Below are positions 8,239 through 16,944 of a DNA stretch of 64,000 nucleotides, in pieces. The position numbers were made by a program, and so were the translations under genes. The DNA is from SIG307 sp045596385. GTDB taxonomy: Bacteria; Bacillota; Clostridia; Lachnospirales; Lachnospiraceae. The notes under the pieces are model-generated. The model worked only from the letters and a program-made list of their open reading frames with translations, searched no databases and had not been told where the DNA came from. How positions within the stretch are numbered: the first letter of the stretch is position 1; each line of letters starts with the position of its first letter. The stretch spans positions 124,001 to 188,000 of the forward strand of contig JAZOCC010000024.1 in the NCBI GenBank assembly GCA_045596385.1. Direction: 5' to 3'.

Positions 8239-8499
8239 TTAAGAAAGAAAATCCTCTACAACATCACGAAAATGATACGGGGATACCTGGGCGTGATTTA
8301 AGCGCTCCAAAAGACGGTTCACTTTTTCGATGCGGGTGGAAATGCCGTGAATGCAATCCACCTTTTCGGAACCGGCAAAATCATGACGATAGACCTCGAT
8401 GCCGTAGGCGAGGTAAGAGATGTTATCCTCGGTATTCAAAATATGGGTAAAAGAACGATATTCATAGGTTACGGCATCTAATGCGTATGCTAACGACAT
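8239..8499 (-). CDS. Small conserved-looking protein, 86 aa (possibly DUF6514-like)
   Basis: 86 aa on the minus strand with a clean AGGAGG 8 bases before the ATG. The pattern YLAYGIEVYRH, then CIHGISTRIEKVNRLLERLN, then VSPYHFRDVVEDFL suggests a small two-part fold of a kind widespread in Clostridia. I think of DUF6514 but cannot confirm it. It lies just upstream in orientation of nothing else and downstream of the response-regulator gene on the same strand, so it may share that gene's transcript. Confidence 0.65.
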   Translation of the reverse strand: MSLAYALDAVTYEYRSFTHILNTEDNISYLAYGIEVYRHDFAGSEKVDCIHGISTRIEKVNRLLERLNHAQVSPYHFRDVVEDFLS

Positions 8500-8555
8500 G
8501 GCAGCATCCTCCTGTATGTGGTTTATGCTGCTATTATATGACAGAGTTCTAACAA

Positions 8556-9356
8556 TTATTGGACAAATTTATTTTTTTTATGCATTAAGGTGGCAACCGT
8601 CGGTTCCGCCCAGCTGTAATCCACCATATACTCGTCGTTAAATTCCTGTATGGCGGAGACGTCTCCGTCTAAGAAACGGTAGTAATCACAGTCTAGCATA
8701 GCCGGATCAATGGCATTCTGGTTGCGGTTACATACCAGCAAATTTTCAATGCCGGCCTGCTTTAAGGTCTTTTTTAAATCCCGCAAAACTACGTGGAAGT
8801 AGGCCTTTACGGATTCGTCGTAACGTTCTTCCCAAAGGGAGTCGATAATCTGTTCCGCGGTCACGGCACCGCCTCTGCGGTCCACAAAAAAGGCAAGAAG
8901 CTCTTTGCACTTTTGACGCGGGAATTTCAGTAATGTATTGTTGACGAAAATATCGAAATGGCCGAAGGTACGCACTTTGATATGTATTTTTTTCTCGGAG
9001 CAAAGCAGCTTTGCCCGCTCTACCGCTTCGTAAATGTCGGAAAAGCTGTAAGGCTTCGTAATATAGGAAACCGCACGTCTTCGGAAGGCGGACAGGGCGA
9101 ACTGCTCGCTGGCGGTAGCAAAGAAAATCAGCATGTCCGGATTGGTTTCGTACAGCCGGTCCGCTAAGGTTATGCCGTCCTGTGCCGGCATGATGATATC
9201 CAAAATTGCCGCATCCACAGGATTATTTTTTGCATATAGAAAAGCTTCTTCGGCATCAGAAAAGCTCCCGGCCACCGTAATGTCCGGAATCATTGAGCAA
9301 AATCTGGTAATCAGCCGTAAAGAAGCCAAATCGTCGTCTACTAAAATAATTTGCAT
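8556..9356 (-). CDS. Response regulator: receiver domain plus SARP-type winged helix
   Basis: 266 aa. The receiver domain (1-120) has the acidic pair in ILVDDD, the phospho-acceptor D53 in AILDIIMPAQDG, T81-A82 in FFATAS and K102 in YITKPYS. The output domain (about 127-225: VRTFGHFDIFVNN, RQKCKELLAFFVDRRGG, IDSLWEERYDESVKAYFHVVLRDLK in parts) is a SARP/OmpR-like winged helix. A short C-terminal segment resembles the start of a BTAD repeat region. RBS AGGAG lies 6 bases upstream. No partner histidine kinase is in the window, so it is an orphan here. Confidence 0.9.
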   Translation of the reverse strand: MQIILVDDDLASLRLITRFCSMIPDITVAGSFSDAEEAFLYAKNNPVDAAILDIIMPAQDGITLADRLYETNPDMLIFFATASEQFALSAFRRRAVSYITKPYSFSDIYEAVERAKLLCSEKKIHIKVRTFGHFDIFVNNTLLKFPRQKCKELLAFFVDRRGGAVTAEQIIDSLWEERYDESVKAYFHVVLRDLKKTLKQAGIENLLVCNRNQNAIDPAMLDCDYYRFLDGDVSAIQEFNDEYMVDYSWAEPTVATLMHKKNKFVQ

Positions 9357-9496
9357 GCAATCTCCTACTTGGAATTTAAACGTTATAAATTGTTCCAGTA
9401 TTAAGAATAAAGAGAAAACAGGAAAATGTCAATAGGGTTTTGTGTAAAAAATTTATTATGCTAGAGTGGTAACGCAGAACCAAACGCAATTCCTAC

Positions 9497-9525
9497 TTGC
9501 TTTTTTGGGAAAAGGGGGCTACAAT
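9497..9525 (+). promoter_or_regulatory. Promoter of the zinc-ribbon protein-hisC operon
   Basis: TTGCTT (9497-9502), 17-bp spacer, TACAAT (9520-9525), located 30 bp before the first ATG. Confidence 0.6.
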
Positions 9526-9554
9526 AGAAGCCATATTAAGGAAGGAGGGCTCCT

Positions 9555-9848
9555 ATGTCGTTGAAGAAAACTCTTTGGAGATTGTTGCCGAAAAAGCAGA
9601 TTCAGATCGGTAAGACCAGCCATGAGCTGGAAGGAATTCCGGAAGAGTACTTTGAAGCCCGGGACAAGATTTCGGTACTGGCAAAACAGACGGCGGATTG
9701 TGAACATCCGGTGTTTATGCGGGAGATTCCTCCTACGAGAATGCAATGCCCCACTTGTTATGATACGACCCTTGCAGGTTTGTCCTATTGCGATAAGTGT
9801 GGCGCTGCATTGATAAAAAACGAAGAAACGAAAAGTGAGGATAAATAA
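9555..9848 (+). CDS. Small zinc-ribbon protein, 97 aa
   Basis: 97 aa with a C-terminal Cys4 motif, CPTC (residues 69-72) and CDKC (83-86), forming a zinc ribbon. The N-terminal half is basic (KKTLWRLLPKKQ) and has no recognised domain. RBS AAGGAGG precedes the ATG. The stop TAA is followed at once by the ATG of hisC, so both genes are on one transcript. Function unknown. Confidence 0.75.
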   Translation: MSLKKTLWRLLPKKQIQIGKTSHELEGIPEEYFEARDKISVLAKQTADCEHPVFMREIPPTRMQCPTCYDTTLAGLSYCDKCGAALIKNEETKSEDK

Positions 9849-10907
9849 ATGAAGAATTGGGAAAAGAAATTACGTGAAATCACCCCGTATGTGCCGGGAG
9901 AACAGCCGGATTTTCCGGACATGATTAAGATAAATACGAATGAGAATCCGTATCCGCCGGCGCCGGGCGTAGCAAAGTTGTTAAAGGAAATGGATACCGG
10001 CAAGCTGACCTTGTATCCGAATCCGAGCGCGAAGCTTTTGGTGGATGAGTTGTCCAAGCAGTACAACATTGCACCGGAACGTATCTTTGTAGGTGTCGGT
10101 TCCGACGATGTTCTCGGCATGGTTTTTATGACCTGTTTCTGCTCGGATAAGCCGATTTTGTTCCCGGACATTACCTATTCCTTTTACGATGTTTGGGCGG
10201 ATTTGTTCCGCATACCGTATAAGAGAATGCCGTTAGATGAGAACTTCTGCATTAAGAAGGAGGATTATCTCGGGGAGAACGGCGGTATTGTGCTGGCCAA
10301 CCCGAATGCACCGACTTCCATTGCGGTAGGGTTGGATTTTATTGAGGATATCGTAAAGAACAATCAGGACTCTATCGTGGTGGTGGATGAAGCGTATATT
10401 GATTTCGGCGGAGAGTCTGCGTTCCCGCTTCTTGAGAAGTATGAGAATTTATTGGTGGTACAGACCTTTTCCAAGTCCCGTTCCATGGCAGGTATGCGTA
10501 TCGGCTATGCCTTCGGTAGCGAGCGTGTGATTTCCGCAATTTACGCGGTACGCAACTCTTACAATTCCTATACCATGAATTATCCGTCCATTATGTGCGG
10601 TGCGGAAGCGTTAAAGGATGTGGCATATTTTAAGGAATGTACGGCAAAGGTAATTGCAACGAGAGAGCGGATGAAGAAGGAACTGGCAGAGCTCGGTTTT
10701 TCCTTCCCGGACTCCAAGACAAACTTCCTCTTTGCCACACACGAGAGTGTTCCGGCGGTAGAACTGTTTGAGATGTTGCGGGAAAAACGTATTTTTGTCC
10801 GCTATTTTAAGACCCCGCGTATTGATAATTATTTGCGAATTACCATCGGTACGGATGCCCAGATGGATCGGGTGATTGAGGTGCTAAAGGAGTATCTGGG
10901 AAAATAA
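9849..10907 (+). CDS. hisC: Histidinol-phosphate aminotransferase-like enzyme
   Basis: 352 aa, typical HisC length. The segment INTNENPYPP (28-37) is the HisC N-terminal signature. ANPNAPTS (150-157), VVVDEAYIDF (177-186) and TFSKSRSMAGMRIGY (206-220, PLP Lys at 209) complete the fold type I core, and the C-terminus has FVRYFKTP and LRITIGT, matching the phosphate-binding end. It transfers the amino group from Glu to imidazole-acetol phosphate in histidine synthesis. No other his genes are nearby, so the exact substrate (histidinol phosphate or an aromatic acid) is not certain. Confidence 0.9.
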   Translation: MKNWEKKLREITPYVPGEQPDFPDMIKINTNENPYPPAPGVAKLLKEMDTGKLTLYPNPSAKLLVDELSKQYNIAPERIFVGVGSDDVLGMVFMTCFCSDKPILFPDITYSFYDVWADLFRIPYKRMPLDENFCIKKEDYLGENGGIVLANPNAPTSIAVGLDFIEDIVKNNQDSIVVVDEAYIDFGGESAFPLLEKYENLLVVQTFSKSRSMAGMRIGYAFGSERVISAIYAVRNSYNSYTMNYPSIMCGAEALKDVAYFKECTAKVIATRERMKKELAELGFSFPDSKTNFLFATHESVPAVELFEMLREKRIFVRYFKTPRIDNYLRITIGTDAQMDRVIEVLKEYLGK

Positions 10908-10988
10908 GGAGTACGGCATAGATTTTGGCGGTGCCGGAACGAGTGCAGATTGCGTGACTTTGAAACTGTGAGAAAGGCGGTGCGCCGG

Positions 10989-11633
10989 ATGCAGAGGATC
11001 AATTATCAAAAGAAGCTGGAAGAGACAATTGTCAAGGAGCAAAAAGACGGCAGAGTGCCGACGTTGTTACTTCACAGTTGTTGTGCTCCTTGTAGCAGCT
11101 ATGTACTGGAGTATCTTTCCGAATATTTTAAAATTACGGTGTTATACTATAATCCGAATATTTCTCCGATAGCTGAGTATGAGGCAAGAGTAGCGGAGCA
11201 GGAACGCTTGATTTCCGAATTGCCGACGAAGTATCCGGTGACCTTTCTGACGGGAGGTTATCACCCGGAGGAGTTTTATGCGGCAGTAAAGGGTTTAGAA
11301 GATTGCCCGGAGGGCGGTGACCGGTGTACGGTATGTTATGAGATGCGTCTTCGTGAGGCGGCTGACGCGGCAAAGCAGGGCGGGTTTGATTATTTTACCA
11401 CCACCCTTTCCATCAGTCCGTTAAAGGATGCGGAGCGGTTAAATTCCATCGGAGGACGTTTGGCAGAGGAATACGGAATTGCTTATCTGTATTCCGATTT
11501 TAAAAAGAAAAACGGTTATAAGCGTTCTACGGAGTTGTCCGCACAGTACGGGCTGTATCGCCAGGATTATTGCGGCTGCATCTTTTCCAAAGAGGAGCAG
11601 GCAAGGCGGCGTGCGGGACAGGACGTGAAGTAG
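10989..11633 (+). CDS. queH: Epoxyqueuosine reductase QueH
   Basis: 214 aa from the ATG at 10989 (AAGGCGG 8 bases upstream); a TTG at 10950 in frame would add 13 residues. The segment LLLHSCCAPCSSYVLEYL carries the adjacent Cys pair of QueH, YYNPNISP follows, and DRCTVCYEMRL and DYCGCIFSK supply the other Cys residues for the Fe-S cluster and second metal. QueH replaces QueG in the last step of queuosine tRNA modification. The enzyme is a cytosolic tRNA-modifying protein. Confidence 0.92.
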   Translation: MQRINYQKKLEETIVKEQKDGRVPTLLLHSCCAPCSSYVLEYLSEYFKITVLYYNPNISPIAEYEARVAEQERLISELPTKYPVTFLTGGYHPEEFYAAVKGLEDCPEGGDRCTVCYEMRLREAADAAKQGGFDYFTTTLSISPLKDAERLNSIGGRLAEEYGIAYLYSDFKKKNGYKRSTELSAQYGLYRQDYCGCIFSKEEQARRRAGQDVK

Positions 11634-11677
11634 GATCGGTGCCCGAAACGATAAAACATAATTTAAAGAGAAAGCAG

Positions 11678-11728
11678 AAAGCGGAGATTGCCCGGAGGTT
11701 TGTTCCGGGAGCTCCGCTTTTTCTTTTT
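11678..11728 (+). terminator. Terminator after queH
   Basis: AAAGCGGAG / CTCCGCTTT stem enclosing an inner CCGGAGGTTTGTTCCGG hairpin, followed by TTTCTTTTT. Confidence 0.8.
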
Positions 11729-11840
11729 GTGTTTCAGTGAATATTTCACAAAAATCAGGTGACACTATACTTGCGAAGAAAGAAATTGCGGGGTGGCGAA
11801 GGCTTCCTTGCTGATAGGAAGAAAGAGAGGCGTGGAAGAG

Positions 11841-12638
11841 ATGAAGAATGCGACGGAAGGTCAGACGAGAAAGAACGGAATGCAGTTGGTGGCTACATTC
11901 GGCGCCGTAACATTAATTGCGCTGGTGGCTTTAGCGGTAGGAATGTTGAATCCGAAGGACGGAAAATCACCGAAAAATATTGATTTAAACGCAACCCCGA
12001 CACCGGGGATACAAAGACAGGCGGATGCGGAGAAACAGGATGTTGCAAAACAGGTTACTCCGGTACCGACTGCGGTTCCGAAACAGGATGTATCCGGTGG
12101 ACAGACACAGCAGGAGCAGCAAAAACCGACCGTGCAGACTGCGGATGCTACACAGGTGGCAGATGTTGATGTGCCGGAGGATACGGCTGTTCTAAATCCG
12201 GACGGCGTGATGAAAGGATTGAACTTTTCTACGGAAACGGGAATGCTTTGGCCGGTGACGGGAGAGGCTTTGATTTCCTTCAGCCCGGACCATGCAATTT
12301 ATCATAAAACGCTGGATTCCTACCGCACCAGTGATTATGTGTATCTGGCAAGCGAGCAGGGGACTCATGTGGCAGCGGCAGCAGACGGTATTGTAACTGC
12401 GGTGTCCGAGGAGCTTAAGACCGGAACAACCGTAACCATGCGTGTATCCGAAGATCATGAAATTGTGTACGGCATGCTTTCCGATGTGACCGTAAAGGAA
12501 GGTGACTTTGTAGATGCCGGTACGGTATTTGCAACGGTTGCGGCACCGTCCAGATATTATGCGGAGGACGGAACCGGGGTATATGTACAGGTGCTTCATA
12601 ATGGTGAAGCGGTGAATCCGATGCTGTTTTTACAGTAG
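11841..12638 (+). CDS. SpoIIQ-like membrane protein with degenerate M23 (LytM) domain
   Basis: 265 aa from the ATG at 11841 (AGAGAGG 10 bases upstream); a GTG at 11793 could add 16 residues. One N-terminal membrane segment (LVATFGAVTLIALVALAVGM) is followed by a Gln/Thr/Pro-rich linker and then an M23-type fold (MLWPVTGEAL, YLASEQGTHVAAAADGIVTAV, GDFVDAGTVFATVAAPSRYY, NGEAVNPMLFL). The HxxxD metal motif reads TSDYVYL and the HxH motif reads VYVQV, so the zinc ligands are missing. This matches SpoIIQ-type forespore proteins that act as scaffolds. The sporulation role is inference. Confidence 0.8.
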   Translation: MKNATEGQTRKNGMQLVATFGAVTLIALVALAVGMLNPKDGKSPKNIDLNATPTPGIQRQADAEKQDVAKQVTPVPTAVPKQDVSGGQTQQEQQKPTVQTADATQVADVDVPEDTAVLNPDGVMKGLNFSTETGMLWPVTGEALISFSPDHAIYHKTLDSYRTSDYVYLASEQGTHVAAAADGIVTAVSEELKTGTTVTMRVSEDHEIVYGMLSDVTVKEGDFVDAGTVFATVAAPSRYYAEDGTGVYVQVLHNGEAVNPMLFLQ

Positions 12639-12722
12639 TATTCTGATCGTATCGGATGTTTGTAAGAACGTTTTCAGATGACAGGAACAAATCCAAGTAA
12701 GGTATCATAGATTGAACTATAC

Positions 12723-13052
12723 GGGGAGCGGCAATGGGGCTGCTCCCACAGGCAAAGGGACGGAACAGAGCCGGTCCGCGGTACATATTTCAAAGTGAAA
12801 ATATGCAGTCGGTATGTTTTACTGGAAATATGTTGCGCGAGCATGGTAAGGTACAAGATTTGCCGACTGCTTGAGCATAGATGGAGAGCCGACCCGGACG
12901 ACCGGGGCGGCTCTCTTGCATGTGCCAACAATCGAGTAACTGTGTCGCAAGGGTGGGGGACGCAAAGAGTCGCCGGCATGAAGAATTTTCCGGAGAGACT
13001 TCATTTTTTGCTTTTACCGGCCGATATATTATATGGGGCAGTATGCCTTATA
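12723..13052 (+). ncRNA. Structured leader with possible c-di-GMP-I (GEMM) riboswitch
   Basis: The 425-bp leader of the surface-protein gene holds several stems: GGGGAGC/GCTCCC (12723-12747), an 8-bp perfect stem GCAGTCGG/CCGACTGC (12805-12870), and GAGAGCCG/CGGCTCTC (12884-12915). Then comes GGACGCAAAG (12958-12967), the junction signature of GEMM-I riboswitches, after a GCAA tetraloop-like stretch and before a GTC-GCCGG/CCGG-AGAGAC hairpin. The usual GGGCAAACC part is not clear, so the class call is tentative. Confidence 0.4.
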
Positions 13053-13063
13053 GGAGGTGCGGC

Positions 13064-15040
13064 ATGGATAATAAAAGAAAATATAACATAGGCATTTGGA
13101 TGCTTTTACTTATAATGACGGTTGTACTTTGGGTGTTTCCGGCCGGAAGGGCGGAGGCGGCGGAAAAGCGCCTGTCCTCTATTACAGCGGTCTATACCGG
13201 GGATTCTGTGTTAGTGGGACACACCATTAATTTAGAGAAGCTGACGGTTATGGGACTTTATTCCGATGGCAGTTATGTGAAGCTAAAGGACTATGCGTTA
13301 TCCACTTATGTGGTGACCGCAGCGGGAGTTAATACCATTCGCGTAACAGGAGAAGGAGTGACCGGTTCCTTTACGGTTGTGGGAAAGAAGGTAAAGAGTA
13401 TTTATGCATTTTACGGACAGACTGCTGTTACGGTAGGAGAAATGTTAGATAAGGAGAAATTGACGGTACAGGTGCAGTATTCCGACGGAACATCAGAAAA
13501 GGTATCGGATTATACATTGTCTCATAACGTGGTAAAGGATTTGGGAAGAAATGAGTTTTCCGTGACATACGAAGGTGTGACGGCGAAGTTTTATGTGACC
13601 GGTAAAGAAGAGAGAAAGCCGCGACTGCTTTATGCGTCATATAACGGACCGGCAGTGATCGTGGGCAACTCGCCGAAGAGAGAGGACTTTCATGTAACGG
13701 TATTTTATAATGACAATACATCGGAGCGGATTACCGGCTTTGAATTAACACCGTCGGTGATTCAGAAGGAAGGAAGCAATACGGTGGTTGTTTCTTACGG
13801 AGAGTTTTCCGAGGAAGTGAAAATAACGGGACTGGCCAAGACGGTAACAGCGATTACGGCAGAGTATACGGGACTTCCGATTGTGGTGGGGAAGGCTGTG
13901 GCGTCGGAGGATATTAAGGTAACCGCTACATTTAATGATGGAACGAAGGATACGGTTACCAATTTTACGCTTTCAAGCTCCGTGATTTATAAAATCGGAG
14001 ATAATCTTGTTACCGTATTTTGTGGCGGAAAGACCGCGTATATTAACGTACGCGGAGTAGAGGCGGAAATCATTGATTACGGCAACAGTGCCAAGGCTAC
14101 CATAAAAGAAGGGAAAGACAGCACCAGGGTTACTCTGGCGGTAGGCGCAAAGGCAGATCCGAAGCAGGTAAGTATCGAAAAAATAGATTCCAAGCTGGTA
14201 AAAAAAGCGATGCAACGTCTTGTGCGGACAGATAATTATATGGCCTTTGAAGTGTCCTTTGCGGACCCGGAGATGGACCGGTTCCTCCCGATGACTATGA
14301 AGCTTACCGTGCCGGCCGGCTATGATAAGGAGAATTTCGGCGTTTTCTATACAACAAATCGGAAAACAATTCTGGCACAGATGAACGGTGAATTTTTAAA
14401 GGACGGAAGTTACGAATTCAAGATGTTCCAGCCGGGAACTTATATTGTGGCGGATTGTACCCCGCTTATTTATGTAGAGTCCGTCAGCCTGGAAATGGAT
14501 GAGCTTACGATGCGGTTGGGACGCAGTTATTCGTTAGACCCGGAGGTTATGCCTCATGCGGCTACCGATAAGGAAGTAAAGTATACATCTTCCCGTCCGC
14601 AGATTGTATCCGTGTCCAAGTACGGTACCTTGAAGGCATTAAAAACCGGTACCTCCATTATTACCATAGAAGCAAAGGATGGCAGCGGAAAGAGCTGCAA
14701 GCTCCGTGTCAGTGTGGTGGAGAAGAAGGGAAAGTATGATGCGGAAATTCTGAAGTATGCGGAAGAATTGGAGGATGTGGAGACAGCCTATGAGTTCCTG
14801 GATTTCTACGACTATTTAATCGGAGAGGTCGATGAAATGTCTTACGAATTGACAAAACGGCAGTTTACCCAGTACACGGATGAACTGAAGGAGTGGATGG
14901 AAGGCTGGGGTACCGATTTTATCGATATGGATGAGGATGAATGGGACACGCTCTATAAAACGGTATTTGACTGGATCGATGATGAGTATGGATTGTTCGA
15001 TGAATGGTTAGAAGATTTGAAAGAGGATTACGAAGGCTGA
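13064..15040 (+). CDS. Secreted surface protein with repeated Ig-like (Big) domains
   Basis: 658 aa from the ATG at 13064 (TAGGAGGTG upstream). The N-terminal signal peptide has a hydrophobic core IGIWMLLLIMTVVLWVFPAG and a likely cleavage after AEAA. Four repeats follow, each with the pattern ITAVYTG..VLVGHTI...L.V...YSDG (about residues 32-340), typical of bacterial Ig-like/Big_4-type domains of cell-surface proteins. A classical Big_2 domain is at about 485-570 (SVSLEMDELTMRLGRSYSL, ATDKEVKYTSSRP). The C-terminal 100 residues are highly acidic. No LPXTG motif is seen. It probably acts as an adhesin or wall-bound protein controlled by the leader. Confidence 0.85.
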   Translation: MDNKRKYNIGIWMLLLIMTVVLWVFPAGRAEAAEKRLSSITAVYTGDSVLVGHTINLEKLTVMGLYSDGSYVKLKDYALSTYVVTAAGVNTIRVTGEGVTGSFTVVGKKVKSIYAFYGQTAVTVGEMLDKEKLTVQVQYSDGTSEKVSDYTLSHNVVKDLGRNEFSVTYEGVTAKFYVTGKEERKPRLLYASYNGPAVIVGNSPKREDFHVTVFYNDNTSERITGFELTPSVIQKEGSNTVVVSYGEFSEEVKITGLAKTVTAITAEYTGLPIVVGKAVASEDIKVTATFNDGTKDTVTNFTLSSSVIYKIGDNLVTVFCGGKTAYINVRGVEAEIIDYGNSAKATIKEGKDSTRVTLAVGAKADPKQVSIEKIDSKLVKKAMQRLVRTDNYMAFEVSFADPEMDRFLPMTMKLTVPAGYDKENFGVFYTTNRKTILAQMNGEFLKDGSYEFKMFQPGTYIVADCTPLIYVESVSLEMDELTMRLGRSYSLDPEVMPHAATDKEVKYTSSRPQIVSVSKYGTLKALKTGTSIITIEAKDGSGKSCKLRVSVVEKKGKYDAEILKYAEELEDVETAYEFLDFYDYLIGEVDEMSYELTKRQFTQYTDELKEWMEGWGTDFIDMDEDEWDTLYKTVFDWIDDEYGLFDEWLEDLKEDYEG

Positions 15041-15056
15041 GAGAAATCATTAGACA

Positions 15057-15100
15057 AAAAGGCGCCCGTTACGATAAAAGGTAACGGGCGTTATTTGTTT
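15057..15100. terminator. Bidirectional terminator between convergent genes
   Basis: CGCCCGTTAC (15063-15072) and GTAACGGGCG (15081-15090) form a perfect 10-bp stem with A-run before and T-rich tail after, serving both flanking genes. Confidence 0.85.
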
Positions 15101-15109
15101 GGGAAAGTC

Positions 15110-15721
15110 TTATAAATTCTTTACAAAATTGTAGATGCAATCTACCGTATGCTCAATACCGAACAGACTGCTGTCAACGGAAAGGTGATAATTGGAAGCG
15201 ATGCCCCACTTTTCTCCGGAATGGTAGTTATAGTAGTTGGCACGACGCTTGTCGTTCTTTAATACGATTTCCTCGGCCCGCTCAGGGTCAACACCCTCCA
15301 CATGGATTGCACGGTCGATACGGAACGGCATATCGGCATGAATGAAAAGATGCACGGCATTTTCCAGATCCTTTAATACATAATGGGAACAGCGTCCGAT
15401 AATTACACATGGTCCTTCTTCGGCAACCTTACGGATGACATTGGACTGTGCAAGGTAAATCCGGTCGTCCAGAGAAAGATTGGAAAAGCCTAAATCCTGA
15501 CTGCCGTAGGAACTCATGCCCATGGCAATGGAATATAAAAGGCTGTTGGTGGCCTTCTTCTCGGCGTTTTCAAATACTGCCTCGGCAAACCCGCTTTCCT
15601 GTGCGGCACGGGTGATCAGTTCGTTATCATAGAACGGAATACCGAGCTTTTCTGCCAGCTTAGCACCGATTTCTCTGCCGCCGCTGCCGTACTGTCTGCT
15701 GATGGTAATTACTTTATTCAT
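15110..15721 (-). CDS. Cytidylate kinase-like protein
   Basis: 203 aa. It begins MNKVITISRQYGSGGREIGAKL, where the P-loop is GSGGREIG as in the cytidylate-kinase-like family (cmk2 type). VIIGRCSHYVL (about 107-117) and HLFIHADMPFRIDRA are further family signatures. These proteins are abundant in Lachnospiraceae and are not the housekeeping Cmk; their substrate is not established. RBS GGGGGG lies upstream of the ATG on the minus strand. It is monocistronic and convergent with the surface-protein gene. Confidence 0.88.
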   Translation of the reverse strand: MNKVITISRQYGSGGREIGAKLAEKLGIPFYDNELITRAAQESGFAEAVFENAEKKATNSLLYSIAMGMSSYGSQDLGFSNLSLDDRIYLAQSNVIRKVAEEGPCVIIGRCSHYVLKDLENAVHLFIHADMPFRIDRAIHVEGVDPERAEEIVLKNDKRRANYYNYHSGEKWGIASNYHLSVDSSLFGIEHTVDCIYNFVKNL

Positions 15722-15951
15722 AAAAAGCCCCCCTTTCGGCTGCTGTAAGATACGAAAGAAACGTCCTTTCTTATACTCTAATTATACACATTTTTTATGG
15801 AAAAATCAAGTGAAGGACAGACCGGAAGAAGCAATATCCGTAAAATCATAAGAAAGTTTTAAGAATTTCCATAATAAATTATTTACAAATTCATGTTAGA
15901 ATATAACTCGGTGGGAAAAGTTTGTATAATAGAGTGGGAACAGAAAGTTTG

Positions 15952-16020
15952 CGGATAAACAGGCAGGGATAGAGAGATTACGGATACATAGGCGGGAATA
16001 GGGAGAACGCGGATAACAAG
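15952..16020 (+). repeat. Imperfect tandem repeat in the leader of the ABC operon
   Basis: Two and a half copies of a 29-31 bp unit with core GGATA-AGGC-GGGATAG-GAGA lie directly before the ATPase gene. Their role is unknown. Confidence 0.5.
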
Positions 16021-16044
16021 GTGAAAGGACGGCAAACAAGACTC

Positions 16045-16941
16045 ATGGGAAAAGATCCTGAAACAATGATTGAGCTGATGAACGTGAGCAAAATCTACCG
16101 TATGGGAAACGAAAAGATTTATGCGGTGGATGATGTCAGCTTTACGATTAAAAAAGGTGAGTTTTGTTGCCTCCTTGGCACCTCCGGTTCCGGTAAATCG
16201 ACACTGTTGAATTTGATGGCCGGGATTGAAAAGGCAACCGCGGGAAAAATCATGATTAAGGGGAAAAATATCCCCAAGATGAACGAGAACAGTCTGGCAC
16301 GATTCAGACAACGCAATCTGGGATTTGTCTTTCAGGCGTACAATTTAATTAATTCCATGACGGCACTGGAGAACGTGGAGTTTCCGTTGGTGTTCAAACG
16401 GGTGCCGCCGAAAAAGCGCAGAAAGCTTGCAAAGGATATGCTGGTAAAGGTCGGTCTGGGGAGCAGACTGGCACATAAACCGAAGGAAATGAGCGGTGGT
16501 CAGCAACAACGCGTGGGAATCGCAAGAGCGTTTGTGGCAAAGCCGGAAATCGTATTTGCGGATGAGCCTACCGGCAATCTGGATACGAAGACAACCATAG
16601 AGGTCATGGAGCTGATTAAGCAGATGGCACGGGATAACAATCAGACAATTGTCATGGTTACCCATGATCGTAGTCTGGCGGAGTATGCGGATAAAGTAAT
16701 CCATATTTTGGATGGAAAGATACAGAGCATCGAAGAAAGAAACAAAGAGGAGGCCGGGGATATGCAGGCGCATTTGAAGGCGGTTTCCAGAAAGGTGCTG
16801 TCCGACAGAGGAGGAGAGTCTGTTCCGGTTTCGGAGGAGAACTCTGACAAAAGTGTGGATACGGTTAAAATAATAACGCCGAAAGAGGCAGCGGTAAAAA
16901 ACGTGAATGTCCGGGAAGCTTCCTCGGGACAGAAAGGGTAA
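16045..16941 (+). CDS. MacB/LolD-type ABC transporter ATP-binding protein with extended tail
   Basis: 298 aa from the ATG at 16045; a GTG at 16021 would add 8 residues. Walker A is GTSGSGKST, the Q-loop region reads LGFVFQAYNL, the signature is MSGGQQQR, Walker B is IVFADEPTGN and the switch His is in MVTHD. This is the MacB/LolD/YknY class that powers FtsX-type permeases. A charged tail of about 70 residues after the ATPase core is unusual for the family. The next gene starts 3 bp after the stop, so it heads a four-gene operon with a secreted protein, a small membrane protein and the permease. Confidence 0.92.
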   Translation: MGKDPETMIELMNVSKIYRMGNEKIYAVDDVSFTIKKGEFCCLLGTSGSGKSTLLNLMAGIEKATAGKIMIKGKNIPKMNENSLARFRQRNLGFVFQAYNLINSMTALENVEFPLVFKRVPPKKRRKLAKDMLVKVGLGSRLAHKPKEMSGGQQQRVGIARAFVAKPEIVFADEPTGNLDTKTTIEVMELIKQMARDNNQTIVMVTHDRSLAEYADKVIHILDGKIQSIEERNKEEAGDMQAHLKAVSRKVLSDRGGESVPVSEENSDKSVDTVKIITPKEAAVKNVNVREASSGQKG

Positions 16942-16944
16942 AAA

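Noticed and set aside
12881..13063. Upstream extension of the surface-protein gene
   Set aside because: The extra residues are not a signal peptide and the DNA is the structured leader; the ATG at 13064 has a good RBS.
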